From contig NZ_AKJG01000041.1 of assembly GCF_000282455.1 (NCBI RefSeq), positions 1 to 64,000 of the forward strand: a stretch of 64,000 bases of DNA, written 5' to 3'. Origin of the DNA: Pseudomonas sp. GM74 (GTDB lineage Bacteria > Pseudomonadota > Gammaproteobacteria > Pseudomonadales > Pseudomonadaceae). Shown here one piece after another: positions 37,401 to 46,448 of the stretch. How positions within the stretch are numbered: the stretch's first letter is position 1; each line of letters opens with the position of its first letter. The position numbers and the translations under genes are program-made. The notes under the pieces are model-generated. The model saw nothing but the letters and a program-made list of their open reading frames with translations. It was not told the origin of the DNA and searched no databases.

Positions 37401-37678
37401 TCTGGACCTTGATGGCCCTGAGCCTGATGATCGGCGGCCATTTGCGTCGCCGTCGCGAAGTCTGGTTGATCGGCGCGGTCTTGATCGGTGTGGTCGTGGC
37501 CAAGCTGTTCTTTGTCGAATTGAGTAATCGCGGCGGGCTGGCGCGGATCGTTTCGTTTATCGGTGTCGGCGTGTTGCTGCTGGTGGTGGGTTATTTCGCT
37601 CCGCTACCGCCCAAACGCGCCGAAACTGTGCCGGATACCGGCAAACCGGTCCCGGAATCACAAGGAGTGTCGTCTTGA
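34472..37678 (+). CDS. DUF2339 polytopic membrane protein
   Basis: 1068 residues. One N-terminal helix (MQWMFMLIGLVLGWIL), a short coiled coil (about 45-75), a Pro/Ala-rich linker, then more than twenty hydrophobic segments to the C-terminus. GPNFIDRAISRARAWLFGGNTVLRVGVVLLFLGLAFLLRY is the DUF2339 entry. Start ATG 34472 has AGGG ten bases upstream; a longer frame runs through the hairpin. The stop overlaps the next start (TTGA). Function unknown; the pair with DUF3999 suggests one membrane complex. Confidence 0.88.
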   Translation: MQWMFMLIGLVLGWILDESFSDALLGALLGLGVGQALRMARMDSQVLKQQRLLEQAQVALQAVEQRLALLEASGVKAPETHEPLVSPETILDEAPAAAPALLWELPPELEPITAAATETTRSPPADAWKAETTARQAQPPVPPRGPNFIDRAISRARAWLFGGNTVLRVGVVLLFLGLAFLLRYVTEDVVVPVELRYAGVAAAALGLLGLGWWLRARNSSYALILQGAGIAVLYLTVFAAMRLHPLLDPSAGFGLLVAVTVCSAILAITQDSLGLAAAAALGGFAAPILASTGAGSHVALFSYFALLNAGIFVIAWFKAWRLLNVIGFSGTFGIGFAWGLRSYSPELLWSTEPFLILFFLMYLAIGLLFARRKLLEMSDAPAEGNRDSLLQWSARKGDYVDGTLLFGPPLVGFGLQFALVQHLEFATAFSALALGMIYMGLARWLMAGRTLLLGETCLALGVIFASLAIPLGLDARWTTAAWAVEGAGIFWLGLRQQRPLGRAFALLLQLGSALAFLSELHNSESSLLGGVPLGALLLGVALLFSFYQLRKALPEQIRPWELKGLPVLACLGLVFLYLLAPLFFFGHGTVISWALAGALTLLVGLRLPSRTFVFTALAVQLLGGALFLATGPLFSEGLSPLAHAGFWAPLVLGLAAMIGAWRLQMGHSLRALEGLSLLRLSQALLVWGACWWALAWVIEVVHFAPLPIRATLLLGIAALSVALWTVLALRLKWPSLGVLGTVLIPAATLVLLAAGHSRYHPAANVGWLAWAAVFVVHFMSLRRLAPMLPARVTSVAHVLGCWLLMGVLALELRYGLLVLSEQYNAWRWLGWAILPSLYLVLMAAPRAWPWPVSAYPREYRVFAAAPLALLMLGWFWLANVASDGNAEPLPYVPLINPLELGLLFALFGVYVWSSSAMTQLAVPRNYVAIATQGVAGASLFVFFTALVMRTAHHWSAVPFELDLLLASMRVQAGLSIVWTLMALSLMIGGHLRRRREVWLIGAVLIGVVVAKLFFVELSNRGGLARIVSFIGVGVLLLVVGYFAPLPPKRAETVPDTGKPVPESQGVSS

Positions 37679-39048
37679 GTCAGAAGCTGAACCTGAGTTG
37701 GCTGGGCATTGTTGCCATGGGGGTGGTGTTGTCGGCGGTTGCCCAGGAAAAGCCGGCGGACTTCACCACCCAAGTGCCTTTGTCGGTAACGGGCGAAGGA
37801 CCTTGGTATCGCCTTGAACTGCCCCTGAGCGTACAACTGAATGCACGGCAGGCTGACCTGAGCGATGTGCGTGTATTCAACGCCGTGGGTGAAGTTCAGG
37901 CTTATGCCTTGGCCCGGGAGTCGGCGCGGAGCAATGAAACGCGCACCTTGACCGAGGTGAAATGGTTTGCGCTGTACAACTCGGTGGACGCCACTGAAAT
38001 CGCGCCGAGCGTGCGGGTGCAATCGAGCACCACCGGCACATTGGTCCAGGTGCAGCCCTCCAGTCAGTTGGAGGCGGGTGAGGAGGAGTTGCGCGGCTGG
38101 TTGCTCGACGCTTCGGCGATCAAGGCGCCGTTGCAGCAGTTGATTCTCGACTGGACCAGCGAGCGCGACGGTTTCCAGCGTTTCACCGTCGAAGCCAGCG
38201 ACGACTTGCAGCATTGGCAGTCCTGGGGCGAAGGGCAGGTGGCGCGCCTGACCTTTTCCGACGAGCGGGTCGAGCAGCATGAGGTCAACCTGCCGGGCCA
38301 GTCTGCGCGCTACCTGCGGTTACTGTGGATCACACCGCATTCGGCGCCGACACTGACGTCGGCGCAACTGCGCAGCGCCAGTACCCGCAGCCTGCCGCTG
38401 CCGTTGGTCTGGTCTCAGGCATTGGCCGGCAGCAGCGTGAAGGCGGGTGAATACACCTGGCAGTTGCCGATGGGGCTGAATGTCGAACGGGTGCAGGTCG
38501 AGTTGAGCCAGCCCAACAGCCTGGCACCAGTGAGCCTGGCCGGCCGGCGCGACAGCAGCCTGCCATGGCAGTCGTTGGGCAGCGGTTTGCTCTATCGCCT
38601 GACCCAGAACGGTCAGGACGTGGTGCAAAACGAATTGCAGCTGTCAGGGCAAATCGTCCAGCAATTGAAACTGACCGTGGACGAACGCGGCGGCGGCCTG
38701 GGTGATCAGGCGCCGAAGCTGAAGTTTGCCGTGCGTGCCACGCAACTGGTGTTCCTGGCGCGCGGGCCGGGGCCTTACACGCTGGTCGTGGGGAATTCGA
38801 CGGCGAAGGCGGCGAACTTGTCGCTGTCGACGCTGATTCCGGATTACAGCCCGGCGAAGCTGGCGACCTTGGGCCGGGCCATGGTGGATGTCGGGGCGGT
38901 GGCCTCGGATGCATCGACAGAGAAAACGCTGGCGACGACGGACACCCAGTGGAAGAAGTTCGGCTTGTGGGCGGTGTTGTTGCTCAGTGTCTTGTTCCTG
39001 GTGGCGATGGCGTTCAGTTTGTTGCGCAAGTCTACTGCCAAACCTTGA
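37675..39048 (+). CDS. DUF3999 exported/membrane-anchored protein
   Basis: 457 residues. Signal peptide (to about residue 24, VLSAVAQ), a large beta-rich periplasmic region (RYLRLLWI and TVEASDDLQHWQSW recall F5/8-type discoidin folds) and one C-terminal membrane helix (about 430-450, LWAVLLLSVLFLVAMAFSLL) with a basic tail. The start is a TTG at 37675: AAGGAG lies seven bases upstream and the TTG overlaps the DUF2339 stop. Coupled to that gene; function unknown. Confidence 0.87.
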   Translation: MSQKLNLSWLGIVAMGVVLSAVAQEKPADFTTQVPLSVTGEGPWYRLELPLSVQLNARQADLSDVRVFNAVGEVQAYALARESARSNETRTLTEVKWFALYNSVDATEIAPSVRVQSSTTGTLVQVQPSSQLEAGEEELRGWLLDASAIKAPLQQLILDWTSERDGFQRFTVEASDDLQHWQSWGEGQVARLTFSDERVEQHEVNLPGQSARYLRLLWITPHSAPTLTSAQLRSASTRSLPLPLVWSQALAGSSVKAGEYTWQLPMGLNVERVQVELSQPNSLAPVSLAGRRDSSLPWQSLGSGLLYRLTQNGQDVVQNELQLSGQIVQQLKLTVDERGGGLGDQAPKLKFAVRATQLVFLARGPGPYTLVVGNSTAKAANLSLSTLIPDYSPAKLATLGRAMVDVGAVASDASTEKTLATTDTQWKKFGLWAVLLLSVLFLVAMAFSLLRKSTAKP

Positions 39049-39068
39049 TTGTGGGTGCTGCGCACCCA

Positions 39069-39132
39069 ATCGCGAGCAAGCTCGCTCCCACAGGTATTGC
39101 GCTGCCCCTGTGGGAGCGAGCTTGCTCGCGAT
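39069..39132. repeat. Inverted REP pair
   Basis: Arms ATCGCGAGCAAGCTCGCTCC-CACAGG and complement, 39069-39132, separated by ~12 bases, 20 bases after the DUF3999 stop. Confidence 0.93.
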
Positions 39133-39320
39133 AGCGGTATATCAGTCAATGAAAATGCTTATATGACCGCTACTTTCCAGCTCACATCCAGCCCATTTCC
39201 AACTACGCTCATCCCCGCACATGAACTCTCTTCGGCCGATCACGTCTGATAGGAGGAAATGCGCCCCGACTCGCGCTAAACTGCGCGGGTTTTTAGCCCC
39301 CCATTCCTCCGGAGCCTTCC

Positions 39321-40331
39321 ATGTCCCGCGTTACCTTGAGTCGCTATTTGATTGAGCAGACCCGCAGCAACAACACTCCTGCCGATCTGCGCTTCCTGAT
39401 CGAAGTGGTGGCGCGTGCCTGCAAGGAGATCAACCACGCCGTGTCCAAAGGCGCCCTGGGTGGCGTTCTGGGCAGCATGGGCACTGAAAACGTCCAGGGC
39501 GAAGTGCAGAAGAAGCTCGACGTGATCTCCAACGAGATCCTGCTCGAAGCCAACGAATGGGGCGGTCACCTGGCCGGCATGGCGTCCGAAGAAATGGACA
39601 ACGCCTACCAGATCCCGGGCAAATACCCGAAAGGCGCGTACCTGCTGGTATTCGACCCGCTGGACGGTTCGTCGAACATCGACATCAACGCCCCGGTCGG
39701 CACCATCTTCTCGGTACTGCGTTGCCCGAACGAATACCTGAGCCAGAACGAGCCCTTGAATGAAAAGGCCTTCCTGCAGCCAGGCACCCAGCAAGTGGCC
39801 GCCGGTTACGCGATCTACGGTCCGCAGACCATGCTGATCCTGACCCTGGGCGACGGCGTGAAAGGCTTCACCCTGGACCGTGAAATGGGCAGCTTCGTAC
39901 TGACCCACGAAAACATCACCATTCCTGAAGCCACCCAGGAATTTGCCATCAACGCTTCCAACCAGCGTCACTGGGAAGCACCGGTACAGCGCTACGTCAG
40001 CGAATTGCTGGCAGGCGATGAAGGCCCGCTGAAAAAGAACTACAACATGCGTTGGGTTGCCGCGATGGTCGCCGACGTGCACCGCATCCTGACCCGCGGC
40101 GGTCTGTTCATGTACCCACGCGACAGCCGCGAGCCGTCCAAGCCGGGCAAACTGCGCCTGATGTACGAAGCCAACCCGATGTCGTTCCTGGTGGAGCAAG
40201 CCGGCGGCGCGTCCACCGACGGCCACCAGCGCATCCTCGACATCCAGCCCGAAGGCCTGCATCAGCGTGTTGCGGTGTTCCTCGGTTCGAAAGAAGAAGT
40301 TGCCCGCGTCACGGCTTACCACAAGGAATAA
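39321..40331 (+). CDS. fbp: Class I fructose-1,6-bisphosphatase
   Basis: 336 residues. Gluconeogenic phosphatase. Metal and substrate motifs are [38 protein letters not shown] and [47 protein letters not shown] precedes the ATG. Followed at three bases by the DUF924 gene. Confidence 0.97.
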   Translation: MSRVTLSRYLIEQTRSNNTPADLRFLIEVVARACKEINHAVSKGALGGVLGSMGTENVQGEVQKKLDVISNEILLEANEWGGHLAGMASEEMDNAYQIPGKYPKGAYLLVFDPLDGSSNIDINAPVGTIFSVLRCPNEYLSQNEPLNEKAFLQPGTQQVAAGYAIYGPQTMLILTLGDGVKGFTLDREMGSFVLTHENITIPEATQEFAINASNQRHWEAPVQRYVSELLAGDEGPLKKNYNMRWVAAMVADVHRILTRGGLFMYPRDSREPSKPGKLRLMYEANPMSFLVEQAGGASTDGHQRILDIQPEGLHQRVAVFLGSKEEVARVTAYHKE

Positions 40332-40334
40332 ACC

Positions 40335-40937
40335 ATGACCGCGCCCTGGCAGCCGTTGCTTGATTGGTGGTTCGGAAGTTCCGGGTCAGCGAGGGAAGTG
40401 GCAGCGCAGAAGGGCAAGTTGTGGTTTGGCAAGCGCGACAGCCAGGACCTCGAAGCGCGTGAGCGTTTCGGGGCCCAGGCCGAGCAGGCACTGGCCGGCG
40501 GATTGACCGAGTGGATGCAACGTCCCGAAGGTTGGCTGGCCCTGGTGCTGTTGCTCGATCAAATCCCGCGAATGATCTTTCGCGATACTCCCAAGGCTTT
40601 TTCCGGTGACATCAGGGCTCAGGCACTGGTGGCGCAAGGCATTGCCGCGGATTTCGACCGGCAGTTGCAGCCGATTCAGCGGGTGTTCATCTACCTGGTG
40701 TTCGAGCATAGCGAGAACCTGGCGGTGCAGAACGAAGGCGTCTCGCGCTATATCGAATTGGTAGCGCAGCAGCCGGAGAGCGATCGGGCACTGTTCAGCG
40801 ATTACCTGGACTATGCCGAGCGGCATCAGAAAGTGATTGCGCAGTTTGGGCGGTTTCCGCATCGCAATGCGGTGTTGGGGCGCGAATCTACGATTGAGGA
40901 ATTGGCGTTTCTGTCGAAACCGGGTTCACGGTTCTAA
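40335..40937 (+). CDS. DUF924 family protein
   Basis: 200 residues, all-helical TPR-like family. WLALVLLLDQIPRMIFRDTPKAFSGD, FIYLVFEHSEN and GRFPHRNAVLGRESTIEELAFL are the family signatures. No catalytic residues are assigned in the family. Only three bases separate it from fbp, so it is co-transcribed; whether it works with fbp is unknown. Confidence 0.9.
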   Translation: MTAPWQPLLDWWFGSSGSAREVAAQKGKLWFGKRDSQDLEARERFGAQAEQALAGGLTEWMQRPEGWLALVLLLDQIPRMIFRDTPKAFSGDIRAQALVAQGIAADFDRQLQPIQRVFIYLVFEHSENLAVQNEGVSRYIELVAQQPESDRALFSDYLDYAERHQKVIAQFGRFPHRNAVLGRESTIEELAFLSKPGSRF

Positions 40938-40960
40938 ATTTCATCGCGGCAGATGCCGCC

Positions 40961-41051
40961 TTCGCGGGCAAGCCCGCTCCCACAGTTGATTTGGTCGAAC
41001 ACAAAATATGTGTTCGTCGCAGAACCCTGTGGGAGCGGGCTTGCCCGCGAA
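40961..41051. repeat. Inverted REP pair between convergent DUF924 and chemoreceptor genes
   Basis: Exact 24-base arms 40961-40984 and 41028-41051 (TTCGCGGGCAAGCCCGCTCC, CACA) flank 43 bases. Confidence 0.93.
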
Positions 41052-41069
41052 GGGGCCGGTGAGTGCGCC

Positions 41070-42962
41070 TTAGATCCTGAAACTTCCGACTAGCTGCTTC
41101 AACCGTGCCGCCTGCTGCTCAAGATCGGCACACGCACGCAAGGTCGACTGCAGGTTCTCCACGCCTTCCTGGTTCAGCGTGTTGATCTCGGTGATGTCGA
41201 CATTGATCGACTCCACCACGGCCGTCTGTTCTTCAGTGGCGGTGGCGACCGACTGGTTCATGCCATCGATCTCCCCGATGCGCTGGGTCACGCTGCCCAG
41301 GCGTTCGCCCGCCTGGTTGGCGATGCCGACGCTGCTTTCGCTCTGGCGCTGGCTGTCGGTCATGATGCCCACCGCTGCCCGGGCGCCGACTTGCAGCTCT
41401 TCGATCATCGTCTGCACTTGCTGCGCCGAGTCCTGGGTGCGGTGAGCGAGGTTGCGCACTTCGTCGGCAACCACCGCGAAACCACGGCCGGCCTCGCCAG
41501 CGCGGGCCGCTTCAATGGCGGCGTTCAGTGCCAGCAAGTTGGTCTGCTGGGAGATGCTGGTAATCACTTCCAGGATCTGCCCGATGTTGACCGTGTTGCT
41601 GTTGAGGGTTTCGATGTTGCCGCATGAATCGCTGATCTTGGCCGACAGTTGCTGCATCGCCGCGATGGTTTTATCCACCACCTGTTGGCCGTCTTCGGCC
41701 AGGCTGCGGGCATCGCTCGAATGTTGCGAGGCGAGGGCGGCGTTCTGGGCGATTTCCTGGGCGGCGGCACCGAGCTGGTTGATCGCCGCGGCCACGCTGC
41801 TGGTGCGCGAGGCTTGCTGGTCGGAGTTGAACATCGACGAGTTCGAGGCGGCGACTACACGCAACGCCACTTCGTTGACCTGGCCGGTGGCCGAGGATAC
41901 TTCGATGATCGAGGTGTGAATGCGCTCGACGAAGCGGTTGAACGACAGCCCCAGCGCGCCGAATTCGTCGTGGCCGTGGATGGTCAGGCGTTTGGTCAGG
42001 TCACCTTCGCCTTCGGCGATGTCGTGCATGGCGCGGCCCATGGTCAGCAGTGGCTGCATCAACAGGCTGATCAGCATGCCCAGCAGGACAATGATGATCA
42101 CCACGGCAATCACCATGGCGATGATCGCCGAGGTGCGGAACTCGCTGAGCATCGAGAACGCCGTTTCCTGGTCGAGCACCAGCGCTACGTACCAGTCCGC
42201 CGATGGCACGCCGTTGACGTGGGTGAAGGAGATGAACTGGCGCTTGCCGTCGATCTCGACTTCTTTCATGCCCGGGCTGACTTTCGGCGCACCGTTGGGG
42301 TAGGCCTCGGTCAGGTTCTTGAGTACCAGCTTGCTGTCCGGGTGAATCAGGATCTTGCCGTCGGCACCGACGATGAACGCATGGCCGTGACCGCCGAAGT
42401 TCAGCGAATTGATGATCGCGCTGACGCTGGACAGGTCGATGTCGGCGCCGGCGACACCGATCATCTGGCCCTGGTGCTGCACCGGGGTGGCGACTGTGAT
42501 CACCAGTTTGCCGGAAGAGGCGGCGATGTACGGTTCGGTGACGATGGTCTTTTGCGCGTTATTGGCCGCCTTGTACCAGCCACGGGCGCGTGGGTCGTAG
42601 TCCGCCGCGCGGTTGCCCGCCGGGACCGAGAACATCACGCCGTCGGCGCCACCGAAGTAACTCAGCTGGAAATTGCCGGTGTAGGCGGGCAGGTCGATGA
42701 TTCGTTTCAGGCCAGCGGGAGCATTGCCGTCGGCATTGATCTGTTGGGCCATCGACTGCAGCAGCTGCATGCGACTTTCCAGCCAGGTCTGGATGTTGCT
42801 GGTGGTCAGGCTGCCGAGTTCCTGCATCGAGGCTTCGGTACTGTTGCGCAAGGTTTCGCGCTGGCGATAGTCGTTGAACAGGATGAAACAAGCGAATGCG
42901 ACGGCCACCACGAGGGCGGCAGCCAGCAATATCTTGTGGCTGAACTTCATGTTTCTGGTCAT
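41070..42962 (-). CDS. Methyl-accepting chemotaxis protein, dCache_1 type (PctA-like)
   Basis: 630 residues. Membrane helix (about 9-29), periplasmic double Cache domain, second helix (about 277-300, [12 protein letters not shown]), HAMP and a cytoplasmic signalling domain with the tip [26 protein letters not shown]. The sensor has [10 protein letters not shown] and GADIDL, part of the amino-acid-binding motif of PctA-like receptors, but the position after TEPY is IA where I recall VD in PctA. Two starts are possible (42962 MTRNMKF, 42950 MKFSHK); neither has a good ribosome site. Likely senses amino acids or a related ligand. Confidence 0.9.
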   Translation of the reverse strand: MTRNMKFSHKILLAAALVVAVAFACFILFNDYRQRETLRNSTEASMQELGSLTTSNIQTWLESRMQLLQSMAQQINADGNAPAGLKRIIDLPAYTGNFQLSYFGGADGVMFSVPAGNRAADYDPRARGWYKAANNAQKTIVTEPYIAASSGKLVITVATPVQHQGQMIGVAGADIDLSSVSAIINSLNFGGHGHAFIVGADGKILIHPDSKLVLKNLTEAYPNGAPKVSPGMKEVEIDGKRQFISFTHVNGVPSADWYVALVLDQETAFSMLSEFRTSAIIAMVIAVVIIIVLLGMLISLLMQPLLTMGRAMHDIAEGEGDLTKRLTIHGHDEFGALGLSFNRFVERIHTSIIEVSSATGQVNEVALRVVAASNSSMFNSDQQASRTSSVAAAINQLGAAAQEIAQNAALASQHSSDARSLAEDGQQVVDKTIAAMQQLSAKISDSCGNIETLNSNTVNIGQILEVITSISQQTNLLALNAAIEAARAGEAGRGFAVVADEVRNLAHRTQDSAQQVQTMIEELQVGARAAVGIMTDSQRQSESSVGIANQAGERLGSVTQRIGEIDGMNQSVATATEEQTAVVESINVDITEINTLNQEGVENLQSTLRACADLEQQAARLKQLVGSFRI

Positions 42963-43243
42963 GGATGGGCTACCGCAGAGGGGCTGTTCTACAAAATGGG
43001 GGAGCAAATGCCACCGACGTGGCTTTGCGTTGCATTTATGTCGACTGAACGGTGCCAAAGATTAGGCGCAATCTCTGAAAAACGACGAAATGTCCGGTAA
43101 ACAGGCAAAGTGGCTGATTTTCGGCAAAAGGTAGACGAGTGGCCCGATAAATAGCCTGCCGGGCAGGGAACCTCACAGGGGTTTTCTCTTCTAAGCTTCA
43201 GCTTGGCAGCCATGCCAATCCCCTACGCCCCCGGAGTTTCACC
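42963..43243. other. Divergent intergenic region chemoreceptor / lipoprotein
   Basis: About 280 bases holding both promoters of the divergent genes. No clear -35/-10 pair or repeat was found; CGGAG before the lipoprotein start is a good ribosome site. Confidence 0.4.
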
Positions 43244-43498
43244 ATGTCGTTGCGTTCCATCGCCCTGCTTTCGTTCTGCGTATTGCTCGCTGCCTGCGGC
43301 AAGGTCAATCAGGAAAACTACTCGAAGCTCTCCGCCGGCATGGCCAAGGCCGAAGTGGAGACCCTGTTGGGCAAACCCGCCGATTGTTCAGGCGCGCTCG
43401 GCATGTCCAGCTGCACCTGGGGCGACAAGAACAGCTTTATCAGCGTGCAGTTCGCCGGTGACAAAGTGCTGATGTTTTCCGGCCAAGGCCTGAAGTAA
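43244..43498 (+). CDS. Small lipoprotein with SmpA/OmlA-like fold
   Basis: 84 residues. Lipobox LLAAC with Cys at residue 18, then NYSKLSAGMAKAEVETLLGKPADC, the pattern of small BLIP/SmpA-like lipoproteins (DUF3862-type). Two further cysteines may form a disulfide. Probably outer-membrane-attached; function unknown. It precedes the lipocalin gene by 30 bases on the same strand. Confidence 0.82.
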   Translation: MSLRSIALLSFCVLLAACGKVNQENYSKLSAGMAKAEVETLLGKPADCSGALGMSSCTWGDKNSFISVQFAGDKVLMFSGQGLK

Positions 43499-43528
43499 AC
43501 CGGGGCGATCGCCCACGGGAGAAAAATA

Positions 43529-44098
43529 ATGAAGCGGTTATTGATCATCCTTTTTGCCGGCCTGGTGTTGGCCGGCTGTGCCACGTCTGGCCAGGACCCA
43601 TTGGCCCCCAAGACTGTCAATAGCGTCAACCTCAAGCGCTACCAGGGCACCTGGTACGAGCTGGCTCGCATGCCGATGTACTTCCAGCGCGACTGCGCGC
43701 AGTCCGAAGCCCATTACACGCTCAAGCCTGACGGCAATGTCGCGGTGTTGAACCGCTGCCTGACGGCGCAGTGGCAATGGGAAGAGGTCAAGGGCACGGC
43801 TTATCCACAGGTGCCCGGCAAGAACGACAAGCTGTGGGTCGAGTTCGATACCTGGTTCTCCAGGCTGATCCCGGGTTCGGCGAAGGGCGAATACTGGGTG
43901 CTGTACGTCAGCGATGACTACAAGACCGCCATTGTCGGTGATCCGAGCCGGAAGTATTTGTGGCTGTTGTCGCGTACGCCAACCGTGAACGGTGTGGTGC
44001 GCGAAGAGCTGCTGAGCAGGGCGCGCCAGCAGGGTTACGACACCACGCGGCTGATCTGGCGGGCGTCGGAACAGCAGATGGCAGAGACGTCGAACTAA
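43529..44098 (+). CDS. blc: Outer-membrane lipocalin Blc
   Basis: 189 residues. Lipoprotein signal with Cys17 (LVLAGC). The lipocalin motif 1 appears as LKRYQGTWYELARMPMYFQ, followed by conserved CxSEAHYTLKPDGNVAVLNRC and YWVLYVSDDYKTAIVGDPSRKYLWLLSR. Bacterial lipocalins bind (lyso)phospholipids or fatty acids at the outer membrane. AGGGAG-like CGGGAG lies upstream. Co-directional with the small lipoprotein. Confidence 0.92.
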   Translation: MKRLLIILFAGLVLAGCATSGQDPLAPKTVNSVNLKRYQGTWYELARMPMYFQRDCAQSEAHYTLKPDGNVAVLNRCLTAQWQWEEVKGTAYPQVPGKNDKLWVEFDTWFSRLIPGSAKGEYWVLYVSDDYKTAIVGDPSRKYLWLLSRTPTVNGVVREELLSRARQQGYDTTRLIWRASEQQMAETSN

Positions 44099-44115
44099 CT
44101 AATTGCACATATCCC

Positions 44116-44205
44116 TGTGGGAGCGAGCTTGCTCGCGATGAGGCCATCTAATTCAACAGAAATGTTGACTGACAGGCCGCCATCGCGAGCAAGCTCGCTC
44201 CCACA
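44116..44205. repeat. Inverted REP pair between convergent blc and hutF
   Basis: Exact arms TGTGGGAGCGAGCTTGCTCG-CGAT at 44116-44139 and its complement at 44182-44205. Confidence 0.93.
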
Positions 44206-44216
44206 GTTGTTTCGTG

Positions 44217-45581
44217 TCAGCCCAGCAATTCGCGCAATACCTGGGTGAAGGCGCGATTGCTTTCTTCTTCATCAGCATGGCGCCCATCACGCACCACCCA
44301 CTGGCCGTTCACCAACACATCCCGCACCTGACGATCGCCACCGGCAAACAGCCAGCGGTTGAGAATCCCGTCGCCGCTGGCCGTTGCCAGGTACGGATCG
44401 TTGCCGTCGAGCACCAGCCAGTCGGCGCGCTTGCCGACTTCCAGGGCGCCAATCGGCTGACCCAGTGCCTGGGCGCCGCCATCCAGCGCGGCATCAAACA
44501 GCGTGCGGCCGACCATCGGCTGCTCCGCGCCATACAAACGATTACGCCGTTGGTCACGCAGTCGCTGGCCGTATTCCAGCCAGCGCAATTCTTCCACCAC
44601 ACTCAATGACACATGGCTGTCGGAACCGATGCCCATGCGGCCGCCCTGGGCGAGAAAGTCCACCGCCGGGAAAATCCCGTCGCCGAGGTTGGCTTCGGTG
44701 GTCAGGCACAGGCCGGCGATGGCGCGACTCTTGGCCATCGACGTGACTTCTTCCGGATTGACGTGGGTCGCGTGGACCAGGCACCAGCGTTGATCGACGT
44801 CGACGTTCTCGTACAGCCATTGCAGCGGACGACGTCCGCTCCAGGTCAGGCAGTCGTCGACTTCTTTCTGCTGCTCGGCGATGTGGATGTGCACCGGGCA
44901 CTGCTTGTCGCTGGCTGCCAGCACTTCGCTGATCTGCTGCGGCGTGACCGCGCGCAACGAGTGGAAGCACAGACCCAGGGCTTGCGCCGGTTGCTGCGCC
45001 AGCACCGGTTGCAGGCGCGATTGCAGCTTGAGGTAGTTTTCGGTGCTGTTGATGAAGCGGCGCTGACCTTCGTTCGGGGTCTGGCCGCCGAAACCGGAGT
45101 GGCTGTAGAGCACCGGCAACAGGGTCAGGCCGATACCGGCGGAACCTGCGGCCTGGCTGATACGCAGGGCCAGTTCGGCCGGATCTGCGTAAGGCTGGCC
45201 ACTGATGTCATGGTGTACGTAATGAAATTCCGCGACCGATGTGTAACCGGCCTTGAGCATTTCGATGTACAGCTGACGGGCGATGACGCCGAGTTGCTCC
45301 GGGCTGATTTTTCCGACGAGGCGATACATCAGGTCGCGCCAGGTCCAGAAACTGTCGTTCGGATTGCCCGCCACTTCCGCCAGCCCGGCCATGGCCCGCT
45401 GGAAGGCGTGGGAGTGCAGGTTCGGCATGCCAGGCAGCAGCGGACCGCTTAACCGCTCGGCGCCATCTGCATGAGAATCGGCCTGGATATGGGTCAATAC
45501 GCCATCGGCGCTGACCTCAAGACGTACATTGTTGGCCCATCCACTAGGCAGCAGCGCGCGTTCGGCAAAGAAGGCGGACAT
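44217..45581 (-). CDS. hutF: Formimidoylglutamate deiminase HutF
   Basis: 454 residues, amidohydrolase superfamily. Converts N-formimino-L-glutamate to N-formyl-L-glutamate and ammonia, the first half of the two-step Pseudomonas branch completed by HutG. Metal ligands are HSHAFQR, HIHIAEQ, LVHATHV and GSDSHVS. Transcribed away from hutC with an operator-like palindrome between them. Confidence 0.95.
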   Translation of the reverse strand: MSAFFAERALLPSGWANNVRLEVSADGVLTHIQADSHADGAERLSGPLLPGMPNLHSHAFQRAMAGLAEVAGNPNDSFWTWRDLMYRLVGKISPEQLGVIARQLYIEMLKAGYTSVAEFHYVHHDISGQPYADPAELALRISQAAGSAGIGLTLLPVLYSHSGFGGQTPNEGQRRFINSTENYLKLQSRLQPVLAQQPAQALGLCFHSLRAVTPQQISEVLAASDKQCPVHIHIAEQQKEVDDCLTWSGRRPLQWLYENVDVDQRWCLVHATHVNPEEVTSMAKSRAIAGLCLTTEANLGDGIFPAVDFLAQGGRMGIGSDSHVSLSVVEELRWLEYGQRLRDQRRNRLYGAEQPMVGRTLFDAALDGGAQALGQPIGALEVGKRADWLVLDGNDPYLATASGDGILNRWLFAGGDRQVRDVLVNGQWVVRDGRHADEEESNRAFTQVLRELLG

Positions 45582-45605
45582 GGTTCAGCACCCCATCGTG
45601 TGTTA

Positions 45606-45624
45606 TTTGTATATACATATACAG
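45606..45624. promoter_or_regulatory. Candidate HutC operator between hutF and hutC
   Basis: TTGTATATACATATACAG contains the palindrome TGTATATACA and resembles the better palindrome before hutU (47323-47336). Its location between divergent hutF and hutC fits repression of hutF and autoregulation of hutC. Confidence 0.6.
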
Positions 45625-45688
45625 ACGTTTGCCTGCCCGGTAAACTCCGGCAAGCTAGCGATATTCACTAAACGACCAAGGATTAACC

Positions 45689-46438
45689 GTGCCGACTCCG
45701 CCTCCAGTCTCTCCGTTGGCCGCGAACATGGGCGACAGTCCGGCGCCCTTGTACGCCCGCGTCAAACAAATGATCACCCAGCAAATCGACAGTGGAAACT
45801 GGCCGCCGCACTACCGCGTTCCGTCGGAAAGCGAGCTGGTCAGCCAGTTGGGCTTCAGCCGCATGACCATCAACCGCGCGCTGCGCGAGATGACCGCCGA
45901 TGGCCTGCTGGTGCGCATGCAGGGCGTCGGCACCTTCGTCGCCGAGCCGAAAAGCCAGTCCGCGCTGTTTGAAGTGCACAACATCGCCGACGAAATCGCT
46001 TCTCGCGGTCATCGCCACACCTGCAAGGTCATCACCCTTGAAGAAGAGGCCGCCGGTTCCGAGCGCGCCCTGGCCCTGGACATGCGCGAAGGGCAGAAGG
46101 TGTTCCACTCGCTGATCGTGCATTTCGAGAACGATATTCCGGTGCAAATCGAAGACCGTTTCGTCAACGCGCTGGTGGCGCCTGATTACCTCAAGCAAGA
46201 CTTCACCCTGCAAACGCCCTACGCCTACCTGAACCAGGTCGCGCCGCTGACCGAAGGCGAGCACGTGGTCGAGGCGATCCTGGCCGAGTCGTCCGAATGC
46301 AAATTGCTACAGATTGAAAAAGGCGAGCCGTGCCTGCTGATCCGTCGCCGCACCTGGTCCGGCCGCCAGCCGGTGACCGCCGCTCGTTTGATCCACCCCG
46401 GTTCCCGTCATCGTCTGGAAGGTCGGTTCCATAAATAG
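45689..46438 (+). CDS. hutC: Histidine utilization repressor HutC (GntR/UTRA)
   Basis: 249 residues. An N-terminal GntR winged helix (PLYARVKQMITQQIDSGNW ... RVPSESELVSQLGFSRMTINRALREMTADGLL) and a C-terminal UTRA ligand domain (about 95-240). HutC represses hut operons and is released by urocanate. The start is a GTG at 45689 with AAGGA eight bases upstream. Ten bases separate it from hutD. Confidence 0.95.
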   Translation: MPTPPPVSPLAANMGDSPAPLYARVKQMITQQIDSGNWPPHYRVPSESELVSQLGFSRMTINRALREMTADGLLVRMQGVGTFVAEPKSQSALFEVHNIADEIASRGHRHTCKVITLEEEAAGSERALALDMREGQKVFHSLIVHFENDIPVQIEDRFVNALVAPDYLKQDFTLQTPYAYLNQVAPLTEGEHVVEAILAESSECKLLQIEKGEPCLLIRRRTWSGRQPVTAARLIHPGSRHRLEGRFHK

Positions 46439-46448
46439 AGAGCCATAA

